DNA of 64,000 nucleotides, taken from assembly GCA_947579665.1 (NCBI GenBank), contig OX388347.1, forward strand, positions 20,328,562 to 20,392,561, given 5' to 3'. This stretch comes from Sympetrum striolatum. Taxonomy: Eukaryota > Arthropoda > Insecta > Odonata > Libellulidae. Shown in pieces: positions 1 through 10,214 of this stretch (its first letter is position 1; each line of letters starts with the position of its first letter). The notes under the pieces are model-generated. The model had not been told where the DNA came from, did not search any database, and saw only the letters and a program-made list of their open reading frames with translations. Both the position numbers and the translations under genes were made by a program.

Positions 1-11
1 TTGATATTTAA

Positions 12-130
12 TTACTTCGATTGAAGCCCTACCTCCCCAACCATCTCCAGCACCTTTGCGTTTGTTTTCCCATCAATCAAACTATCGTTATCCATTCTAT
101 GCCATACCAACAGTAATAGACAGTTGAAAG
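12..130 (-). pseudogene. RTE-like non-LTR retrotransposon C-terminal remnant
   Basis: A short minus-strand reading frame ending in TAA at 12-14 gives the peptide pieces VWHRM and GKTNAKVLEMVGE. These resemble the segment just after the reverse transcriptase domain of RTE-type elements, where 'VW+RM' is followed by a 'TN-EVL--VGE' block. The better preserved relic at 46.9-47.9 kb has the matching upstream motif. No other part of such an element is visible before the window edge. The call rests on a short peptide resemblance recalled from the family, so it is tentative. Confidence 0.35.
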
Positions 131-540
131 GCTTTTGTAAGAAGCATCTTTCAAATAAGGTGTCAATCAAGGAACATTCAAAATGAGGGACATTAAAAGG
201 TTCTACGTTTTTGAGTCATAGAATGGCATTTACAGGAAAAAGAATACTAAGCTGAGTTGATAGAGAAGAGCCAACGAATCAACAGGAAGAAATGGAAAGA
301 AAAGGAGAAAGTTTTGATAAAAAATTAATTATTGAGAAGAAATAGAGAAGCTGGTTATATATGGGTGGAGGGTTATAACAGAAATTCATCAAAGTTGAGG
401 TAAAGGCAGAGGAATAGACAAAGGCAAAGCTGTAGGATTTGATTGGTAATCAAGAAATAAATAAAATGCTGTTTAAGAAGGAATGAGGCAGAAGAATCAC
501 ATAGCTACTTGCCAACAAGATAGTAATCATAAATACTTAC
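131..540. other. Intron or intergenic DNA, no feature seen
   Basis: A purine-rich stretch on the plus strand with no convincing ORF. It begins directly after the splice donor of NCAPD3 exon 2, so it should be part of an NCAPD3 intron. No further NCAPD3 exon was recognised in it. Confidence 0.4.
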
Positions 541-1919
541 ATTTCTTTCGATTTGATCATCAAGTGGCTGAGAATTTCAACACACAAAATCCGATGACCA
601 CTCTTCTCTGAACGAGAAAACCTGATGAGCCATTCCAAAATGGGACGAACTCTTGGAACTTCCTTCATCAGCTCAAAAATTGTGCCACACACAAGTCGTC
701 TCACATCAGTTCCCATGCGTACAACAGCACCACACAGATGGCGTATTAGTGTCAAAACTGTTCCCTCCAACTCTTCTTGCTCCTTTGCAATGGGCAGTAA
801 GCAATTCCGGACAAATGATAGCACGTTATGTCTCATTATAGTACGCTCTCTTGCAGTACCCTCTGATCCTCCCCATGCTAAGCCAGGAAGTAGATTATCC
901 AGCACCATTTCTACACATGCCATATCACTTTCCTGCAACCTTCCCCTTGACAGCAAATAGAGGGCCACGAATGCATTGTACGACAGGGAATGTAGCAGAT
1001 CATCTAAGTTCCTTTGAAATAAAAAAAATAGTACTGACCATCTCTTAACTGGAGTATTGATGGCTTATAAATAAAATCTGAGTATGATGATGATTAAGGT
1101 ACAGAAGGGTGACTTATTTTTTTATAATAATTTAAATAAAATACGAATATAATCCCATCAAGAATCTTACCTGTGTGTTGGGAGATTGTATTTCGGAGCT
1201 TGGCTCCCAGCAAAATTTAGCTTAGAGATCTTATTATCAATTTGTGTGAGAGTGGTGAGTGTTTGCACCACAATTTCAAAAGAAGTTTGCTTATCTTTTA
1301 GGGAGAATATTTTCAACAACGATATTAGATCAATCAATGCTGAATTAAGTCCTTCGGCTAGCTGATACTTTTGACCGTAAAACAAGCCTTGATTATCTCC
1401 ATCGTCATAGTCTTCATCCTGAATTCTCTTCTTTCCCGCCGATTCTTCCTTCAGTAATGAGGACAGTTTAAAACAATCCAGAGCATTTTCGAAAAGGAGC
1501 GTTCGAAACACCCTGTACGCTGAACTCCCAGGAATTGAAAGAAGAAGGAAATATAAACTGCCAGCATTCAAGCAGGCCGACCTGCTTTCATCATTTTCAC
1601 TATTTATCTTGCCTTGATTAATAAAATGATAAATCACTGGAAGCAGCCGCTTAGTATGCTGACCTAAAATGTCCCAAATTCGAAGGGATTCGTTATTTTC
1701 TAAAGAGCAAGATACCAGAATGTTTTTGATTTCTTTCTTGAAATCTTGTACTACAAGATCAAACTCTTCACAGCTTAAATAATCCGATGGCAATTCCTCG
1801 AGTTCCATGAACTCATTCTCCCATATTGAATCAATCCATCCATCGTCTAATGTTGCCAGCTGAAAGCCGGATATCAAATTTTCTAATTCCATCGAGATTA
1901 AATATTCTCCAAGTACCAA
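541..1919 (-). CDS. NCAPD3: Condensin-2 complex subunit D3, first two coding exons (partial)
   Basis: NCAPD3 is a HEAT-repeat subunit of condensin II, the SMC complex that compacts mitotic chromosomes in the nucleus. Exon 1 is 1171-1919 and exon 2 is 541-1011. Exon 1 ends at a CAG|GTAAG donor. Exon 2 starts after a pyrimidine tract and AAAG acceptor and ends at a GTAAGT donor. The phases agree: AG from exon 1 plus G from exon 2 makes one Arg codon. The match to vertebrate NCAPD3 is collinear: an N-terminal W-[IV]-D-[ST]-[IV]-W-E block, then LYFLLL-PGS-A--VF near residues 120-140, and in exon 2 W-----SRS-K--HR near the end. The start is the Met at 1919 or the Met ten residues later (1892), which fits the conserved N-terminus better. 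The rest of the gene (over 1,000 residues in the family) lies left of the window. No frameshift or stop was seen, so this looks like a functional host gene. Confidence 0.85.
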
Positions 1920-2270
1920 TCACTTGGTAGTTGATCTACTACAAAAAATAATTATGAATCCAAGAGAAATTCATTACATATTACCAACTACATCTTGCTG
2001 ACCTAATTTACTAAAGCAACACGTAATTCCAGCAGAGTAACTGAATGTAACTCAATGTTGATATTTAGATATTTACGCTACGGGTTGAGTAGGCGGTTAA
2101 CGAGTCATTTATGTTTTTCATCCAAACAATTCGGTGCTTTTCGGCTCCGCTTAGATGGCAGAAGAGTAGCGCTTCATCTCCTTGAGTGGCGGAATGGGCG
2201 GAATTCTCAGCGTTTAAAGTGATTTAAAGTTTATATACTTATGAATTTGAGAAATCTAGGCCCCAAAAGA
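1920..2270. other. Region upstream of NCAPD3, presumed promoter and 5' UTR
   Basis: This segment lies immediately upstream of the NCAPD3 start codon and holds no recognisable coding sequence or transposon. By position it should contain the NCAPD3 transcription start. No specific core-promoter motif could be assigned. Confidence 0.3.
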
Positions 2271-2341
2271 GGGTAAAATTTCACTTTCATTTCCCAAAAA
2301 GGGTGAAAGTGAATTTTACCCAAAAGGTAAAATTTCACTTT
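2271..2341. repeat. Short inverted repeat with a third direct copy
   Basis: The 17-18-base arm GGGTAAAATTTCACTTTC at 2271-2288 is repeated inverted at 2305-2321. A direct third copy of most of it sits at 2326-2341. It could form a hairpin, or be the end of a small decayed DNA element. No target duplication was found. Confidence 0.5.
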
Positions 2342-2392
2342 AAAGAGAGACCACTATAAGTAATCATGAATCTGTCATCAGAGAAAAACTTA

Positions 2393-2657
2393 AGCTCGGT
2401 TCAGACGGTGTATGTTTTCTAGCTTGATTCCTTGCGTGGAACCCTGCATGCTCGCTAGCACGAAAATTTGGTGTCTGCCTGCTGCTGGGCATGCTCCCTT
2501 GCTGGATTTTGAGGAATAGGACAAGTGCTATTTTTCCTGCATGTTTCGCTGATGGTTGGTTGCTATGCGTTGCTAGCTGAATTATTTACTGCTAGCAAGC
2601 ATGCAGAGATCCACGCAAAGAATCAAGCTAGAAAACATACACCGTGTGAACCGGGCT
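2393..2657. mobile_element. 265-bp MITE with ~66-bp terminal inverted repeats and TTA target duplication
   Basis: The two ends are inverted copies of about 66 bases with few mismatches, beginning AGCTCGGTTCA on the left and AGCCCGGTTCA on the right. Both sides are flanked by TTA (2390-2392 and 2658-2660). Three-base TTA/TWA duplications are typical of PIF/Harbinger-mobilised elements, so a non-autonomous PIF/Harbinger MITE is the best reading. There is no coding capacity. It sits about 470 bp upstream of the NCAPD3 start. Confidence 0.7.
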
Positions 2658-2839
2658 TTAGTTATCAGTCTAGCTACAACAAAACGCTTAATTAATCTAA
2701 GGAATGGAAGGAAAAGAATCCAGACATAGCGTCGGCTGGAATGTGATTCCAACATTGTGTATATGTAAATACATCCTCTCCGAGATATTTACCGTTCGCT
2801 ACACATAATATACGGTATCGTATGTGTATACTAAATAAG

Positions 2840-2869
2840 ATACACATGGCATTAGCATGCCATGTGTAT
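2840..2869. repeat. Near-perfect 30-bp palindrome
   Basis: Thirteen-base arms (ATACACATGGCAT and its complement) flank a TAGC spacer. The surrounding bases are rich in TGTGTATA and TACACA. Function unknown. Confidence 0.6.
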
Positions 2870-3711
2870 ACGTTTACACACTAGATTCGGCAGCTGTTGA
2901 GTATATAAAGGGAATTATGTGTATATATTGTGATAGATCTACATTGTCTGTCTTTAAATTTCCATGAACATACAATTACCATCCTTCAATATGACATGTA
3001 TGACTAGAACATCGAAATTCTGTAACATAAGATGCGTCATTATTATTACTGCCAATACTGTATCAAATGAAAGTCGAAGGATACAGGACAAAAATTTAAT
3101 AAACAACCACTAACTCGCTCAACTTTAGGATCGTCCATTAATCACGTGAGGCTCGAATGGGGGGGTTAAAAAATATCACAATGGGGAGGTGGGCGCAGTG
3201 AGATATCACGTGTATTTATTTATTCGTGGAGCGCGCGATTTCTAAACCGAAAAACGGCCGCCCGGCTCGGCTTTCCAGTCGCCAGTAAGCACCAGTAGAA
3301 ATTTTGGTAATTTTAACGTTTCTTGCTGAAATTTCGAAACTTCGAGGTAATATTTCTCACAAAAGATAGTATTTGATTTTGAAAGAAAATTATATCAGTA
3401 ATGTGGGTGTGTCAATATTGCCGGGTTTTCCATTTCTATCAGAAAAAAAGACAAAACGACCAAACCTACTGTCTAACCAACGTCCGTAAGATTTGTGTAT
3501 ATTCTTCGTATTTTGACGAATTTTGGCGAACTGAGAATCCATTTTCCTTGTTTCAAGTGAATAGTTCTAGTCCTTGCGACTAATTACGATTGTTACACAA
3601 TCAAGTATATGAGCAAATAACAAATATGAAACTCATTCCCCTTAGCACAAAAGCAAGCTATGAAAGGAATGAAGGCCACTTCCGAATGTAATAATGTTAA
3701 CTTTTATTTCA
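2870..3711. other. No gene recognised
   Basis: Only short, unconvincing ORFs occur here. Bases 3129-3180 read GATCGTCCATTAATCACGTG followed by a run of G. This resembles a terminal motif I have seen in arthropod DNA-transposon relics, but no matching inverted end was found, so no element is called. Confidence 0.3.
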
Positions 3712-3773
3712 CATTACTCTCAGTGTGAAGTGAAGTAGGCATATGCCTACTTCACTTCACACTGAGAGTAATG
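3712..3773. repeat. Perfect 62-bp palindrome without spacer
   Basis: The two 31-base halves are exact reverse complements, with the centre between 3742 and 3743 (GGCAT|ATGCC). Such an arm would extrude as a perfect hairpin. It is the first of three similar structures within 400 bp and may be biological or a fold-back assembly artefact. Confidence 0.9.
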
Positions 3774-3792
3774 CAAGTAATGCACTGCAATT

Positions 3793-3848
3793 AATCCAAA
3801 TGCAAGTCTTCTTCTGGGATATCCCAGAAGAAGACTTGCATTTGGATT
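3793..3848. repeat. Perfect 56-bp palindrome without spacer
   Basis: Exact reverse-complement halves of 28 bases meet between 3820 and 3821 (TGGGAT|ATCCCA). Its sequence is unrelated to the neighbouring palindromes. Confidence 0.9.
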
Positions 3849-4040
3849 GCCTTCACTTAATATAACAGCGTTAGTTCGACAGCAGAGAGATAGTCAATTA
3901 TTTGTTATGACAAAATACACTTCATTAACTCCCAACAAAAAATATTTACATGTTATACATTGGTGCTGTGTAAATGGCATGAAAAATAAATATAATAAAT
4001 AATATTGTTTAGATTGCATGAATAACGGATTTTGTAAATA

Positions 4041-4100
4041 ATTAACCCATTGGGCATATTAGCATAATAATTATTATGCTAATATGCCCAATGGGTTAAT
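4041..4100. repeat. Perfect 60-bp palindrome without spacer
   Basis: Exact reverse-complement halves of 30 bases meet between 4070 and 4071 (CATAATAA|TTATTATG). Its sequence is unrelated to the other two palindromes. Confidence 0.9.
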
Positions 4101-4439
4101 GTTTAAACAGACATGTAATAAACTCAGATAATATGAACAGCAAAAATATTAACATATTGATAAATTGAAATAATATGCAAATATACAATAAGTAAATTGA
4201 ATTCCATCAAAATAAAAATTTTCATTCACATTATTAGTGATCAGCCAAGTTTTTTGTCTTCTTAAAAGTTTAGTTTCATTATTGAAGCAGATTTCTTTGG
4301 TTAATTTTGTAAACATAGTTGGCGCCGCATATATATGTAGGATTCTTTGAAAATTTATAAATTGGGTATTGGAATTGTGAAACTTCGGGTTCTTCGTAAG
4401 ACGTACAAATGCCTAGGCAAGGCCAGATTTTCCAATAGG

Positions 4440-5485
4440 CTAACTATAGTTATATATATACGAGTAAAATGTAGCTTGCATACTGCAAGCAGATCGACAA
4501 CACTAATTTTATATCGGGACGGTCCTAAAAAGAAAAAAAGGATAGGGTATAATATTAAAATTCGCTGCAATTTAATCGTCTGGCATCGAACCCGGGTCTT
4601 CCTGGTTAACTTACTATGCAGCAAAACAGAAGATCACCATCTCTAACTATGTGTGGAAATTAATTAAAGATATTGGCTGCAACTGCCTAAAACGACGACT
4701 TACTTTTCCCTTATATTCCTTATGAGAGAAATGTTTTCGTGCTCTGGCATCGAACCCAGGAACAGCATTGTCGTATCTAATTTTTTTTCTTAAGCCGAGT
4801 CTTAATATACATCTTTTAGCAAAGCAAGAAATTCCTATTATTTCGATAAGTACAACAAAATAAATAATGAAAACTAACTCAATATATTACAAATGGGGGA
4901 TATACATACCGTCTGGCTTCGAACCCGGGTCTTTCTGGTAATACTTTCTATGCAGCATTAAAGAAGATCACCACCTTTAACCATGTGTGAAAATTCAAGC
5001 AGAAATATTGGTTCAAACTGCCTCAAACGACGTCCTACTTTTCCCTTATATTCCTTATGAGAGAAATGCTAATGTGCTCTGGCATCGAAACCAGGAATAG
5101 TACGGTATTATCTAAATTTTTTCTAAAACCAATTATTTTCATGCATCTTCCAGCCGAGTACGAACTTCCTATCATTTCGATAAATGCATCAAAAAAAATA
5201 ATGAAAAACAGCTCCCATGTATTTTAAAGGGCAGATATTTGCATCGTCCTAGCATCGAACCCAGGATATTTTTTGTGAAAGTCTGATGTTTTCGAAACAC
5301 CAAGACCATAAATATAGGCTCCTTGAGTTTTATTTTTCTACCTCTCCGGAAAGTATTTTTTTTTAATTCCCGAAAATCACGGCAATGCATTTAAACGGGA
5401 AAAATCGGGACTTTGGGGCCCTCTGGAATCGAACCTATGACACTGAGGATCACAGTCGCTTTTTTCCTGGGGGTTTCACGTTTTT
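4440..5485. repeat. Higher-order repeat block I (six ~165-174-bp monomers with B-box-like motif)
   Basis: The block opens with a TA-rich tract and a hairpin (GCTTGCA-TAC-TGCAAGC at 4474-4490). It then carries the motif CATCGAACCC or a close variant at about 4584, 4748, 4917, 5083, 5253 and 5427, that is every 164-174 bases. On the minus strand each motif reads GGGTTCGATGCCAG, close to the tRNA B-box consensus GGTTCGANNCC. Alternating monomer types (a-b-a'-b'-c-d) recur in the same order at 10.35-11.45 kb, so this is a higher-order repeat, not a simple satellite. A retrotransposon interrupts it at its right end; the missing tail resumes at 8629. No ORF is conserved between copies. Confidence 0.7.
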
Positions 5486-8400
5486 TTCAATTCTATTCAA
5501 TTTTATTTCATTCAAAGATCATATAAATGATATAGAACAAGTCAAGTACAATTTAAAATACAAAAAAAAGGAGTACAAAAGGAAAATCAAAGGCATTGCA
5601 TGCACAGCAGTTATCAACAATATGAATCTCAAGACTAAATAACATCATTCAAAAAGTCATAAAAATTATAATACATTTTATTAAGAAGAAAACTTCTAAC
5701 CCTTGATTTAAACATAGATAAGGAAGTAGAATTTTTACAAATTATGGGCAATTTGTTATAGAGACGGAAACCAATGGACTTGGGACCGCAAAAAGAGATT
5801 TTTGTTCTGTGATATGCGAGATGAAGATGAGTGCTGGATCTAGTAAAATGGTTGTGAAGAACGGAATTAGTAGGGAACAGAGAAATGTTAGAGTGGATAA
5901 AAGAAACAACTGAGAAAATATAAAGGCAAGGAAGAGGAAGAATTTGAAAAGCTTTAAAAATTGGTAGGGAAGGAGCACAGGGATGTGCTCCTGCAATAAT
6001 CCTGACGCAACGTTTTTGTAAAACAAAAACCTTATGGCTGTTGGTAGCATTGCCCCAAAATAATAATCCATACAGTAAGTGGGACTGAAAAGATCCGTGA
6101 TACAACTGCAGTAAAACGTCGATATTGACGGAGCAGCGAAGAGATCTTACTAAAAAACAAAGGGAGTTTAATTTGGAAAGCAAGTAAGTAATATGAGGCC
6201 CCCATGATAATTTACTATCCAGAATTACACCAAGATATTTAGCTTGAGAAACAGTTTTAATAGGACTATTGTTCACTGAAAGGTTAGGGTTGATGAGCGT
6301 AGAATTCCTAAGAGCATATTGAAGGGCATGAGTTTTATCAGAATTTAAATGAATGAAATTCTCTTTACACCACGAATTCATTATATAACAAATATGATCA
6401 CTAGTAATTGAAAGATCAAGCTGGGAATCGGCAGAAATGATTATGTGAGAGTCATCTGCAAAAAGAATGGGCTGTACACCAGTGAGTCCATTAAATTTAT
6501 TAGGTAAATCATTAATGTAAAGTAGAAATAATAGTGGTCCTAATACGGAACCCTGAGGAACTCCAATATTAATAGTTTTGGCATTAGAATTGTATTTAGT
6601 ACAATTAGAGAGTAAAGAAACACTTTGTGTTCGATGTAGCAGAAAAGATTTCAGCCAGTTATAAGAAGCGCCTCTAATGCCTTGATGGAAAGCTTTAGAG
6701 AGAAGAAGATGATGATTGACATAATCAAAAGCCTTAGTGAAGTCAAATAGAAGTCCTAGAGTTTTTTTGCCATTATCAAGAGAAGAAAATATAAAATCGA
6801 CTGCATCGTGAATAGCTGAGGTAGTAGATTTATTTTTAATGAAGCCATGTTGGAAAACTGATAGAATATTGTTAGACTGTAGATAGGAGACTAAGCGTGA
6901 GTAGTAGATCTTTTCAAATATTTTTGAAATGTGAGTCTGTATAGCAATAGGGCGATAGTTATTAATATCCAATCTAGATCCTTTATTTTTATACAGAGGG
7001 ATAACTTTTGAGTGTTTTAAGGATGAAGGAAAAACTCCTAAAAGCAAGGACTGATTAATGAGATAGAGTAAGGGTTCCCTGATGAAATCATAGGCGAGCC
7101 TTACAATGTGACCAGGAATATCGTCATCACCAGAGCAAGAGTTGGACAAACTAGAAACCACCGATCTAAGCTCGTACTCATCACATGGAAAGAGATAACA
7201 GGAATTTGGAATATTTAAGGAAAAATTTCTGGAATAAGAAGCAGAGAAGTTAGAAGGAGTCGAGAGTGAAGAGAAATGGTTATTTAAAAAAGTAGCAAGC
7301 AATGCTGGATCAGAAACATTTTCGCCAGTGTTATGATCAGTTAAAAGAAGTTCAGTTTTAGAGTTGAATTCACTAGTGCTCTTGATGATTTTCCATGCTT
7401 CCTTAGATTTATTCTTGGCTAAGATCAATCGTTGATTATTGTGACTCAGTTTAGCCTTCTTAAGCATATTTCTATACTGAAATCTAAACCGTTTGTATGT
7501 AGAACTAAGAGTGGGATCATTAGAAGTTTTGACTTGAAAAGCAAGGTCCTTAAGAAAAATAGAATAGATCTTGATTTCATTAGTGATCCAATTATTATTT
7601 TTAGAAGTTCCATTAGAAGTGCATCCAACCTTAGATGTTAATGGGTATGCAACATTAAAGATATAAAGAAATTTATTATAAAACTTGTAGAAGGACTTAT
7701 CAAAACTAGTAGTATTGTAAACATTCTTCCAAGTTTTGCTTCTGAGAAGATAGAGAAAAGTGTGTTCGTTGCTTTGAGAAAAAAAGCGTTTCAATATAAT
7801 GAGAGGCTGAAGATTAAGATCAATATTAATGTGAGAAATTAAAGGAAAATGATCAGAGATATCCGAGTTTAGAACATCAGTACAAATAAGGGAAGAATGA
7901 ATGTTAGAGAGGACAGTATCCAACGAAGATTTAGAGTATCTTGAGATCCTGGTGGGTTCAAAATTGGTTGACTCAATACCATAGGAGAGTAGAAGATTCA
8001 AAAAGTCATCTTTATAATTGGAATTAATAAGGAGATTAATGTTAAAATCACCACATATGATAATCTTAGAAGAATGATGGATTGTACTAAAAGCACGATC
8101 TAATAAAATATTTAATTTGTGAAGAAAGACATTGAAATTTGATGATGGAGATCGGTAGATGGAGAAAATATAATAAAAAAACTTTTCAGTGATGAGGCGA
8201 GTGGCACAACATTCAAAAACAGTTTCCTCTAATAAGTCAGTAATGACAAAATCAACAGAAGCAAAATTAAGATAGTTTTTTACAGCGATCAAAACGCCAC
8301 CATTTTTGTAGTTAGAGCGACAAAAGAAATCGGCAATTTTAAATCCAGGGATAGATAATACCTTACATTCATCATGAACCAGCCAATGTTCACATATGCA

Positions 8401-8628
8401 AATAATATCAGCGTTATTCGCACTAGCAAGCACTTCGAGCTCAAGACATTTCTTTCTCAGGCACTGAATATTAATGTGCAAGAGATTGATTAATAAAGAA
8501 TCAGGTTTAGTGTCACTGGAAGGAACATTTGAGGTATTACAGGACTCGTCATGATATAGTCATAATGACTTGGATTTAGTAATACCGCGACTAGATCTAT
8601 GGCCTCTAGAACTCTCTAGAACTAGACG
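5486..8628 (-). mobile_element. 5'-truncated non-LTR retrotransposon nested in the repeat block
   Basis: The element holds the ORF2-type gene at 5635-8481, a short 3' UTR, and a 3' tail of GAATGAAATAAAATTGAATA-like repeats ending near 5486. Sequence on both sides belongs to one repeat unit. The left side stops at TTTCACGTT and the right side resumes at AGACGTTATGGCC, which reads uninterrupted (ACGTTATGGCC) in the homologous unit at 12.5 kb. ACGTT on both sides may be the target duplication. There is no ORF1, so the copy is 5'-truncated. Confidence 0.75.
5635..8481 (-). CDS. Non-LTR retrotransposon endonuclease-reverse transcriptase (CR1/Jockey-like)
   Basis: This 948-residue protein has an APE-type endonuclease in roughly residues 1-230: ICEHWL near 30, CGDFNIN near 143 and SDHFPLI near 210. 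The reverse transcriptase occupies roughly 480-750: NYRPIAI, DFTKAFDYVNH, GVPQGSVLGPLLFLLYINDL and the catalytic box FADDSHII near 675. No RNase H follows, as in CR1 and most Jockey-group elements. It would nick target DNA and copy its own RNA into the genome. The frame is open for another 24 codons upstream to about 8553, so the true start may lie there or be lost by 5' truncation. No stop or frameshift interrupts it, so the insertion appears fairly recent. Confidence 0.9.
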   Translation of the reverse strand: MHINIQCLRKKCLELEVLASANNADIICICEHWLVHDECKVLSIPGFKIADFFCRSNYKNGGVLIAVKNYLNFASVDFVITDLLEETVFECCATRLITEKFFYYIFSIYRSPSSNFNVFLHKLNILLDRAFSTIHHSSKIIICGDFNINLLINSNYKDDFLNLLLSYGIESTNFEPTRISRYSKSSLDTVLSNIHSSLICTDVLNSDISDHFPLISHINIDLNLQPLIILKRFFSQSNEHTFLYLLRSKTWKNVYNTTSFDKSFYKFYNKFLYIFNVAYPLTSKVGCTSNGTSKNNNWITNEIKIYSIFLKDLAFQVKTSNDPTLSSTYKRFRFQYRNMLKKAKLSHNNQRLILAKNKSKEAWKIIKSTSEFNSKTELLLTDHNTGENVSDPALLATFLNNHFSSLSTPSNFSASYSRNFSLNIPNSCYLFPCDEYELRSVVSSLSNSCSGDDDIPGHIVRLAYDFIREPLLYLINQSLLLGVFPSSLKHSKVIPLYKNKGSRLDINNYRPIAIQTHISKIFEKIYYSRLVSYLQSNNILSVFQHGFIKNKSTTSAIHDAVDFIFSSLDNGKKTLGLLFDFTKAFDYVNHHLLLSKAFHQGIRGASYNWLKSFLLHRTQSVSLLSNCTKYNSNAKTINIGVPQGSVLGPLLFLLYINDLPNKFNGLTGVQPILFADDSHIIISADSQLDLSITSDHICYIMNSWCKENFIHLNSDKTHALQYALRNSTLINPNLSVNNSPIKTVSQAKYLGVILDSKLSWGPHITYLLSKLNSLCFLVRSLRCSVNIDVLLQLYHGSFQSHLLYGLLFWGNATNSHKVFVLQKRCVRIIAGAHPCAPSLPIFKAFQILPLPCLYIFSVVSFIHSNISLFPTNSVLHNHFTRSSTHLHLAYHRTKISFCGPKSIGFRLYNKLPIICKNSTSLSMFKSRVRSFLLNKMYYNFYDFLNDVI

Positions 8629-8812
8629 TTATGGCCAATATGTCATAAAAATTTCAAGTCAATGAGGCTTGTGGTTTAGCCTGTGAATTTGTATCCTATC
8701 TATGTAGCTATATAGCTATATATATGAATGAATCCGGAGAAGCATCTATATATAATAGATAGATATATATATATAACTATAGTTATATCTTGCAAACTTA
8801 AGTTTGCAAGAT
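8629..8812. repeat. Right remainder of repeat block I plus a 26-bp palindrome
   Basis: From ACGTTATGGCCAATATGTC onward this matches the end of the repeat units at 11.39 and 12.50 kb. It continues to the ATCCGGAGAAGC-ATCTATATATAATAGATA motif that also closes block II. A perfect 26-bp palindrome (8787-8812, centre AAACTT|AAGTTT) marks the right edge. Confidence 0.65.
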
Positions 8813-8817
8813 TTGTT

Positions 8818-9400
8818 CCAGACACTGGTCACTCTTTGAATTTAGTAAGTCGTTCAGCTGTTGATTGTTGCCTTGATGCTGTTAATTTTTTTGGTGTTAT
8901 GAACTAAGTTTTTATATTTTCATCTTCCACAAAAAGATGGGCAGTTCTGAAATCACATTTGAAACCTCATTCTAAAGTGCCTAAATATTTATCAGACACT
9001 AGGTGGGAGGCACACGCAAAAGCTGCAATAGCTAATTTAGAATACTACTATGATATCACCGATGCACTCAATTATTTACATTCAGAAAATAATACAAAGG
9101 GTGATACTAGATTGAGGGCCAACAATCTTTTAGTGAAGATGGAAGAATTTGAATTCGTGTTTATGCTCCATTCCTGGAATTGAATACTGAGACATTTTTC
9201 AAAAGTAAATAAAATTCTTCAAAGCCCTAACATTTTACTTAGTGGTTGTGCAGATAGTACAGGTTACTTTTGGATATTTTATGTGGAATTAGGGAAGATT
9301 TTTATGTACTTGAGCAACAAGCAAAAATCACGTTGCCAAATACGGAATGTAGAACTGCCAGAAGGATATTAAGAAGTAAAAGGCAAGGAAAATAATGAAA
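8818..9400 (+). pseudogene. hAT-type (ZMYM1/DUF4371-like) transposase fragment
   Basis: The plus strand encodes DTGHSLNLV, then FSSSTKRW and, in the open part at 8959-9183, LSDTRWEAHAKAA and LLVKMEEFEFVFMLHSWN. This order (GHSLNL, ST-RW, TRW-A+--A, E-EF-F-L--W) is that of the central part of hAT transposases of the zinc-finger MYM-type/DUF4371 group. Stops occur near 8905 (after GVMN) and at 9181, and the N-terminal zinc finger and C-terminal dimerisation region are missing. It is a dead fragment. The hAT-type terminus at 9427 may belong to the same former element, but this is not proved. Confidence 0.6.
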
Positions 9401-9426
9401 ATTCATCTGACCCTGATGCCTTAGAC

Positions 9427-9480
9427 CAGTGATTCCCAAAGTGGGCGCTGCAGCGATCCAGGGGGACGGTGATGGCCACA
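9427..9480 (+). mobile_element. hAT-type transposon terminus
   Basis: The sequence CAGTGATTCCCAAAGTGGGC followed by a G-rich patch matches the recurrent 5' end of hAT elements in animals. The opposite inverted end and an 8-bp duplication were not found, so only one terminus is called. Confidence 0.5.
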
Positions 9481-10214
9481 GGTACGCAAACAGCAAAAAA
9501 AAAGTTACCACCTTGACCTGCCAAGAAAAACTAAGTCCAAATTTTGGGCCGGCGAGTCTTTCTCTCGAGAAGAGAGGGAGAGAAAAGAAAGATGGAGGAC
9601 ATGGTCTGTTACCCTAGCTCGGCTCTCGAGTTTGGATGGAGAATTTTCGTTATTTTTATAAAAATCATTTACCACTATCCATTATCTGCCACAACATTTG
9701 ATGTGTTAACTCGTACTGTTGTATTTGACGACGACCAACTGGAAAATAACTACAGAAATGAATCGAATTGAATGCAGCAATCAAACAAAGTAACTCTCAC
9801 TTTGATTTTCGACAACAGATTATTAAATCATTTCCAAAACAGTACAAAAGAATTTCACTGAATACAACATTCGGTATCAAATTAAATCACATTTTGTTTT
9901 TCGAAAATTTATCATTTAAATCACTCCAAATGATTGATTATGCTCATCAAATTGAACGAAACCAGCAACTTTTCTCTTCTTCTTAATTTCAAATAGGCCA
10001 AAACGCAGGATCTCGGATTCAACAATGGCATTTTTGTCAGGGGGACTGGTTGTTTATATTAACAAAATTTACAAACAATTTCGTGTATTCCAAGTAAAAT
10101 CTAGAAAATTCAATTCGAAAACAATAATACATGACCAAAATAAGGTTTTTTATTCCTTTTCTCTGCTATTGGTTCTTGTCTCAATCTCTTGTGACCATTC
10201 TTTTTAATTTAATT
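9481..10214. other. No gene recognised
   Basis: Several overlapping short ORFs occur on the plus strand (up to 76 residues), but none carries a recognisable motif and none is conserved elsewhere in the window. Confidence 0.3.

Noticed and set aside
625..1048. Plus-strand ORFs of 62-111 codons
   Set aside because: They are antisense shadows of NCAPD3 exon 2, which is supported by homology and splice sites on the minus strand.
7432..7641. ORFs antisense or out of frame to the 948-aa non-LTR protein
   Set aside because: They overlap a frame with clear endonuclease and reverse transcriptase motifs and show none of their own.
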